Assembly: GCA_022579005.1 (NCBI GenBank)
Contig: MU401463.1
Coordinates: forward strand, 186,001 to 250,000
DNA length: 64,000 bases
Source of the DNA: Poronia punctata
Taxonomy: Eukaryota > Ascomycota > Sordariomycetes > Xylariales > Xylariaceae
Reading direction: 5' to 3'
The notes below the pieces were generated by a model, which was given only the letters and a program-made list of their open reading frames with translations, did not search any database and had not been told where the DNA came from. Made by a program: the position numbers and the translations under genes. Shown piece by piece: positions 58,929 to 64,000 of this stretch; the first letter of the stretch is position 1; each line of letters opens with the position of its first letter.

Positions 58929-61900
58929 ATGACGGTAAGTCTTTGCAAACCGAGACCTGTGTTGTTTTGAACGACTGTCCTCCAACCAATCTCTGCGCTA
59001 TTGCTATTCGTATCGACACCTTCTCAAGCCGAGTTGACTAGCTCGAGTCTTGTGTACCATGACTATTGCGTCCATCTGCGTGTTTTCTCGGGAAGCTTGG
59101 GTTACTAAACAAGCCTTTTAATATCCAGGATACCAAAGTGACCTCGGGCGGCGAAGTCGACCTGGTAACCCGGCTCCAGGTTGACGACTCTGTGGTGTCC
59201 GACACGGCCGAGATCGACGAGTCCCTCTACAGCCGACAACTTTATGTTCTGGGCCATGAGGCCATGAAGCGCATGGGCGCCTCCAACGTCCTTATCGTCG
59301 GACTCAAGGGCCTCGGTGTGGAAATTGCCAAGAATATTGCGCTTGCTGGCGTCAAGAGCTTAACGCTTTATGATCCCACTCCCACAGCCATTGCCGATTT
59401 ATCAGCACAGTTCTTCCTGCGCCCCGAAGATGTCGGCAAACCCCGCGATGCCGTGACTGCCCCTCGTGTGGCCGAGTTGAATGCATACACGCCGGTTCAT
59501 ATCCACAAATCTACAAGGTATGCATTGTTTAAGCTACTGTTTCTGCGCCGATTTTAAATGTCATCGGCTGCTGACTCTTGGCTGCTAGTCTTACCGAGAA
59601 TCTGAGCCAGTACGACAAATACCAGGTGGTTGTATTGACGAACCAGTCGTTGCAAGACCAACTCGCTATCGGCGATTACTGCCATTCAAAGGGTATCTAC
59701 GTGGTGTGCGCGAACACTTACGGCTTATTCGGCTCGATATTCTGCGACTTTGGCAAGCAGTTTACTTGCATCGACCCCACCGGCGAGAATCCTCTCAGTG
59801 GCATCGTAGCAGGTATTGATGAAGAAGGCTTGGTGTCTGCGCTAGACGAGACGCGGCACGGCCTGACGGATGGTGATTATGTTACCTTTTCCGAAATAGA
59901 AGGAATGGAAGCCCTGAACAATGCCGAACCGAGAAAGGTCACGGTCAAGGGACCCTACACATTCTCCATCGGAGACGTGTCTGGCCTTGGCCAATACAAA
60001 CGGGGAGGACTGTATCAGCAGGTAAAGCAGCCAGCAATCATCGATTTCAAGCCGATATCTGCGGCTCTGCGGGAGCCCGAGTTTGTCCACTCCGACTTTG
60101 CCAAGTTCGACCGGCCTCAATTACTTCACGTGGCATTCGAAGCGCTCAATGCATACAAGCAGTCACAAGGTCATCTTCCTCGGCCGATGAACGACGAGGA
60201 CGCTACTGTTCTGGTCGGCTCGGTTAAAGCATTTGTTGAAAAGGAGAAGGTCGATCTGGAGATTGGGGAGAATGAAGAGAAAATCATTCGGGAGTTGAGT
60301 TATCAGGCTCAGGGTGACCTCAACCCCATGGCCGCTCTCTTCGGTGGTCTTACTGCGCAGGAAGTCCTAAAGGCTGTGTCGGGCAAGTTCAACCCAATCA
60401 AGCAATGGTTCTACTTCGACTCTTTAGAATCGCTCCCTGCAAGCTGTGCCCGAACGGAGGAGCTTTGCAAGCCTATCGGGTCGCGCTACGATGGCCAGAT
60501 CGCAGTGTTTGGCAAAGAATATCAGGAGAGGCTGGCAAACGTAAGGCAGTTCCTGGTTGGCGCCGGCGCCATTGGCTGTGAAATGCTCAAGAACTGGGCC
60601 ATGATTGGTCTTGGCGTGGGACCTAAGGGTAAGATCATCGTTACCGATATGGACTCGATCGAGAAGAGCAACCTGAACCGTCAGTTCTTGTTCAGACCCA
60701 AGGATGTTGGCCAGATGAAGAGCGACTGCGCGGCCAGGGCGGTTACAGTCATGAACCCCGAGCTTGAAGGTCACATCGAATGTCTCAAGGATCGCGTTAG
60801 TCCCGAGACCGAGCACATTTTCAACGAGGAATTTTGGACTAGCTTGGATGGCGTGACAAACGCACTTGACAATGTCGAGGCAAGGACTTATGTTGACCGA
60901 CGATGTGTCTTCTTCCACAAGCCTCTCCTCGAGAGCGGTACTCTGGGTACCAAGGGCAACACTCAGGTTGTCCTGCCTAGACTGACCGAGTCGTACTCAT
61001 CCTCGCAGGATCCTCCCGAGGTGTCGTTCCCCATGTGTACACTAAGGAGTTTCCCAAATAGGATCGAGCACACGATTGCATGGGCTCGAGAGCTCTTCGA
61101 GACATCGTTTGTCAAGTCGGCCGAGACGGTGAACCTCTATCTCACCCAGCCCAACTATCTCGAGAGCACACTCAAGCAGGGCGGTAACGAGAAGGGCACT
61201 CTAGAGACGATCCGCGACTATCTTGTCACGGACAAGCCACTGAGCTTTGAAGATTGCATTGTATGGGCACGGACGCTGTTCGAGAAGCAATATAACAACG
61301 CGATCCAACAGCTGTTGTACAACTTCCCCAAGGACTCGGTTTCGTCGAGCGGCACTCCCTTCTGGTCTGGACCCAAGCGAGCACCCGATGCGATCAAATT
61401 CGACCCCAAGAACCCGACGCATTTTGGCTTCATCGTTGCGGCCTCTAACCTGCACGCCTTCAACTATAATATCAACTCCAAGGGTGTGAACAAAGACACA
61501 TACCTCAAGGTGTTGGATAACATGATTGTGCCCGATTTTACTCCTGATCCTGGCGTCAAGATCCAGGCCAATGACAATGACCCTGTAAGTGTGCCGTTTA
61601 TCTGTTTCTGTATGGAAAGTTACTAACCGGGACGGCAAAGGACCCGAATGCCAACCAAAACACCACATTTGACGAAGGTGACGAGTTGCAGAAGATCATT
61701 GACAGCTTACCGGCACCTAGCAAGCTTGCCGGATTCAAGTTGACGCCGGTGGAGTTTGAGAAGGATGATGATACGAACCATCACATCGACTTCATCACTG
61801 CTGCAAGTAACTTGCGGGCTGATAACTACAAGATCGAGCAAGCCGACAGACACAAGACAAAGTTCATTGCAGGCAAGATTATTCCAGCCATTGCCACGAC

Positions 61901-62378
61901 GACGGCACTCGTCACTGGTTTGGTCATCCTGGAGCTGTACAAGATTGTGGACGGAAAGGACGACATTGAGCAATACAAGAACGGATTCGTCAACTTAGCA
62001 CTTCCATTCTTTGGTTTCAGTGAGCCTATCGCCAGTCCCAAGGTCAAATATCAAGGTCCCAATGGGGAGGTCACGTTGGACAAGATATGGGATCGGTTCG
62101 AGTCGGCGGATGTGACATTGGGCGAACTGCTCGAAGATTTTGAGAAACGAGGCCTTACCATCTCTATGATAAGCTCTGGTGTGAGCTTGCTCTATGCCGG
62201 ATTCTTCCCTCCGGCCAAGCTCAAGGAGAGACGGGCAATGAAGTTGAGTGAACTGGTGGAGTCGGTATCCAAGAAGCCGATTCCTGAGCATCAAAAGGAA
62301 GTCATATTTGAGATTGTGGCGGATGACATGGATGGTGAAGATGTCGAGGTACCTTATATCAAGGTGAAGATGCGGTAA
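58929..62378 (+). CDS. UBA1: Ubiquitin-activating enzyme E1 (Uba1)
   Basis: It adenylates ubiquitin and loads it on E2 enzymes, the entry to all ubiquitylation. It has 1042 residues. Exons are 58929-58934 (ATG ACG only), 59129-59517, 59589-61584 and 61641-62378; introns 194, 71 and 56 nt keep frame. The inactive adenylation half has [20 protein letters not shown] and [17 protein letters not shown]. The active half has [20 protein letters not shown] near residue 456, [20 protein letters not shown] and [18 protein letters not shown]. The catalytic cysteine is C615 in [20 protein letters not shown]. The C-terminal ubiquitin-fold domain ends [11 protein letters not shown]. The two-codon first exon rests on the ATG ACG|GTAAGT donor and the TATCCAG acceptor. 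Continuous reading upstream of 59129 has no ATG in that frame, supporting it. Confidence 0.95.
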
Positions 62379-62877
62379 ATTAAGTGGGTGGTAAGGTGAT
62401 GATGACGACGACGACGATTTCGTGTGGGCAGAAGTATTCTGAAGTTAAACAGGCGGTCACCACTCTAGTATGATTCATGGGTTTGGTGGGATAAATATTT
62501 TGTCTTTGGGCACATTAATTGCCACGCTATATTTGTGTATGAATAGCGGCAATAAATGTAGTTCTTTACACGGAGGGAATAGTCATAAAGTAAAAGGACA
62601 TACACTTTCCTCTTCTTTACTTGAGTGATGTCTCTCGTTATGGAGACATAAGTCTTCTTCAATATGACCCCTATACTGTAAGATGTACAAATACTAAGAT
62701 TTACTATGCAGTGACTACCAAGGTATTTGAGTCTTATTCCCACCTTTTACATTGTTTTTTATCATTAACCAAAGACTCCCAAACCCAGCCTGAAATGGAG
62801 ATACATCAAAAACACATACATACCCTAATCTCATCCCGTCTCATCCCCTCCCCTCCCCTCTTACCATAACGTTTAAT
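62379..62877. other. Convergent spacer (uba1 / GST gene)
   Basis: About 500 bases of AT-rich 3' flanks without coding signal. Confidence 0.55.
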
Positions 62878-63999
62878 TTAATGGCCCCTCACAGCAGGAA
62901 CCTCCTCCCCCCTAGGCAAAATATCCGGCAACGGTCCAACAGGGGTGACGGAATACGGATTAATCTGCGTATGACTCCTCGTGTAATGATTCTTGATGTG
63001 CAGGAAATTAGTCGTGTCCCGAAAGGCGGGCATCTCTTCGTCCCAGTATAGGTTCCGCATCCAGTCGTGGATGTGGGGATATCCGCTCCGGATGTCCCGG
63101 ATGTTGCATTTGAAGTGTTGGACGTAGACTGGGTCGAAGCGGATGAGGGTCACGAAGCTGTGTTTGATATTGCATTATTAGTAAAGGGGGTTGGGAGGGA
63201 AAAAAAAAGGGGGGGGGGGGGGGGGAGGGAAAGGCAGGAAAAGGGGAAGGGGGAAGGGGGAAGGGGGAGGGGGGGGGACAAACAGTCGAATATCCGTCTC
63301 TGTAAGTCTATCTCCGAAAACATAAGGTCCCTTATCATTCTTTTTATTTTCCGCAAGGATTCCCTCGACTCTGTCCAAGGCGTCGAATAGGGCATGTACG
63401 TTCCTCTCGTACGCCTCCTGCGTGGTGGCGAATCCGGATTTATACACGCCGTTATTGATTGCGTCGTAGGTCCACTCGCCTATTTCGTCTATTTGTTGAC
63501 GTAGATGTTCGGGGTAGAGATCATCAACCTTGGCGGAATTGGTGGGGGGTAAGGATGAGTTGTTATTGTTGAAGACGGTGTTGTTGTTGAACATGCGGAG
63601 GATTTCACTACTTTCGTTGTTGACGATTTGGTCGGTTTTCTTGTCGAATAGAACGGGGACGGTGAAACGGCCGGAATAGGAAGGGTCGGTGGAGAAGTAG
63701 ATGTCTCGGAGATGGGTGTATCCTTCGTGGCCCGGGAGAGGGTCGGGGGTTACGTTTTCTCCGGGGCAGTCGGTTTCGTTGGGGGTTGGGAAACGCCAGC
63801 CTGGAATTTACATCTTGTTAGGAACTTCTAAGTGAGGAGGAGGGAAAGAAAAGGGGGAGGTTATGAATATATGGTGGTTTATTTATTCCATCCTGGTTGG
63901 GAATCGGTTTGAGGTTTTAATAAGAAGAAGTGTATGAATTTACCTACCTTTATCACCCATATGCCAATGAACAACAGAAAACGAGACGAAATCCTCTAA
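62878..63999 (-). CDS. Glutathionyl-hydroquinone reductase-like GST (Xi/omega, Ecm4 family), 5' end outside window
   Basis: The C-terminal ~280 residues of a soluble Xi-class glutathione transferase (yeast Ecm4, bacterial YqjG) that reduces glutathionyl-hydroquinones. Visible exons are 63948-63999 and beyond, 63284-63800 and 62878-63157. Intron acceptors and donors are GTAGGT...CAG (147 nt) and GTTTGT...CAG (126 nt). Reading: VSFSVVHWHMGDKGWRFP, GYTHLRDIYFSTDPSYSGRF, PVLFDKKTDQIVNNESSEIL (thioredoxin-fold GSH site NNESSEI), then the helical domain FATTQEAYERNVHALFDALD, DRLTETDIRLFVTLIRFDPV and YVQHFKCNIRDIRSGYPHIH, all signature text. The catalytic Cys-Pro-Trp motif must lie upstream, beyond the window. 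An insert of about a dozen Asn and Ser residues (FNNNTVFNNNNSS) is unusual. The second intron holds a long G run on the plus strand. Confidence 0.9.
63209..63277. repeat. G-run/purine tract inside GST intron
   Basis: A8 is followed by 17 G, then G/A blocks with repeated GGGGGAAG units. On the coding (minus) strand this is a C/T-rich polypyrimidine stretch within the 126-nt intron 63158-63283. Confidence 0.85.
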
Positions 64000-64000
64000 A

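Overview
The window is nuclear DNA of a filamentous ascomycete (Pezizomycotina, most likely Sordariomycetes). The evidence is the many 44-220 nt GT-AG introns, a CYP61/ERG5 sterol desaturase, DASH-complex Ask1, a split Arg tRNA, a GPI-anchored Ser/Thr-rich wall protein and fungus-type kelch membrane proteins. I could not fix the genus. I recognise 16 protein genes with confidence, one helix-turn-helix protein of unclear role, and one tRNA. No virus, complete transposon, secondary-metabolite cluster or CRISPR array was seen.

Layout: 0-6.2 kb, the 3' end of an Hsp110/SSE1-type chaperone gene, an intron-bearing tRNA-Arg(TCG) and the translation factor eIF5B. 6.8-17.1 kb, an MMS1_N/DDB1-like propeller protein (minus), a Gyp8/TBC1D20-like Rab-GAP (plus) and Vps52 (minus). 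The TBC/VPS52 interval holds a 10-N assembly gap set in long G and C runs. 17.1-21.5 kb is a gene-poor spacer. 21.5-28.7 kb, eIF5A, the Pol I factor Rrn7, the ubiquitin-eL40 fusion and the NuA4 subunit Eaf7. 29.5-34.3 kb, a gamma-tubulin complex protein and Ask1. 34.3-39.1 kb is a second spacer. 39.1-45.7 kb, ERG5, the HTH protein, a mitochondrial rhodanese and a Yip1-family membrane protein. 46.9-49.8 kb, a kelch/transmembrane protein. 49.8-54.6 kb is a third spacer. 54.6-57.0 kb, the mucin-like GPI protein. 58.9-62.4 kb, the ubiquitin-activating enzyme Uba1. 62.9-64.0 kb, the 3' part of a glutathionyl-hydroquinone-reductase-like GST that runs off the window.

Most genes are housekeeping and are not a functional operon. 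Several themes recur by co-location: protein folding and turnover (Hsp110, ubiquitin-L40, Uba1), translation (eIF5B, eIF5A, eL40), Golgi and endosomal traffic (Gyp8-like, Vps52, Yip1) and mitosis (GCP, Ask1).

I found no clearly novel system. The best leads are: a compact protein that keeps only the bipartite DNA-binding half of a Tc1/mariner-like transposase; a ubiquitin-L40 gene whose ATG is split by an intron, next to similarly early introns in uba1 and eIF5A; a reading-frame break in the GPI mucin that can be read as either a 53-nt intron or a 1-nt indel; and a perfect 15-bp-arm inverted repeat upstream of the Yip1 gene. All exon boundaries were derived by hand from splice signals, frame continuity and family knowledge.
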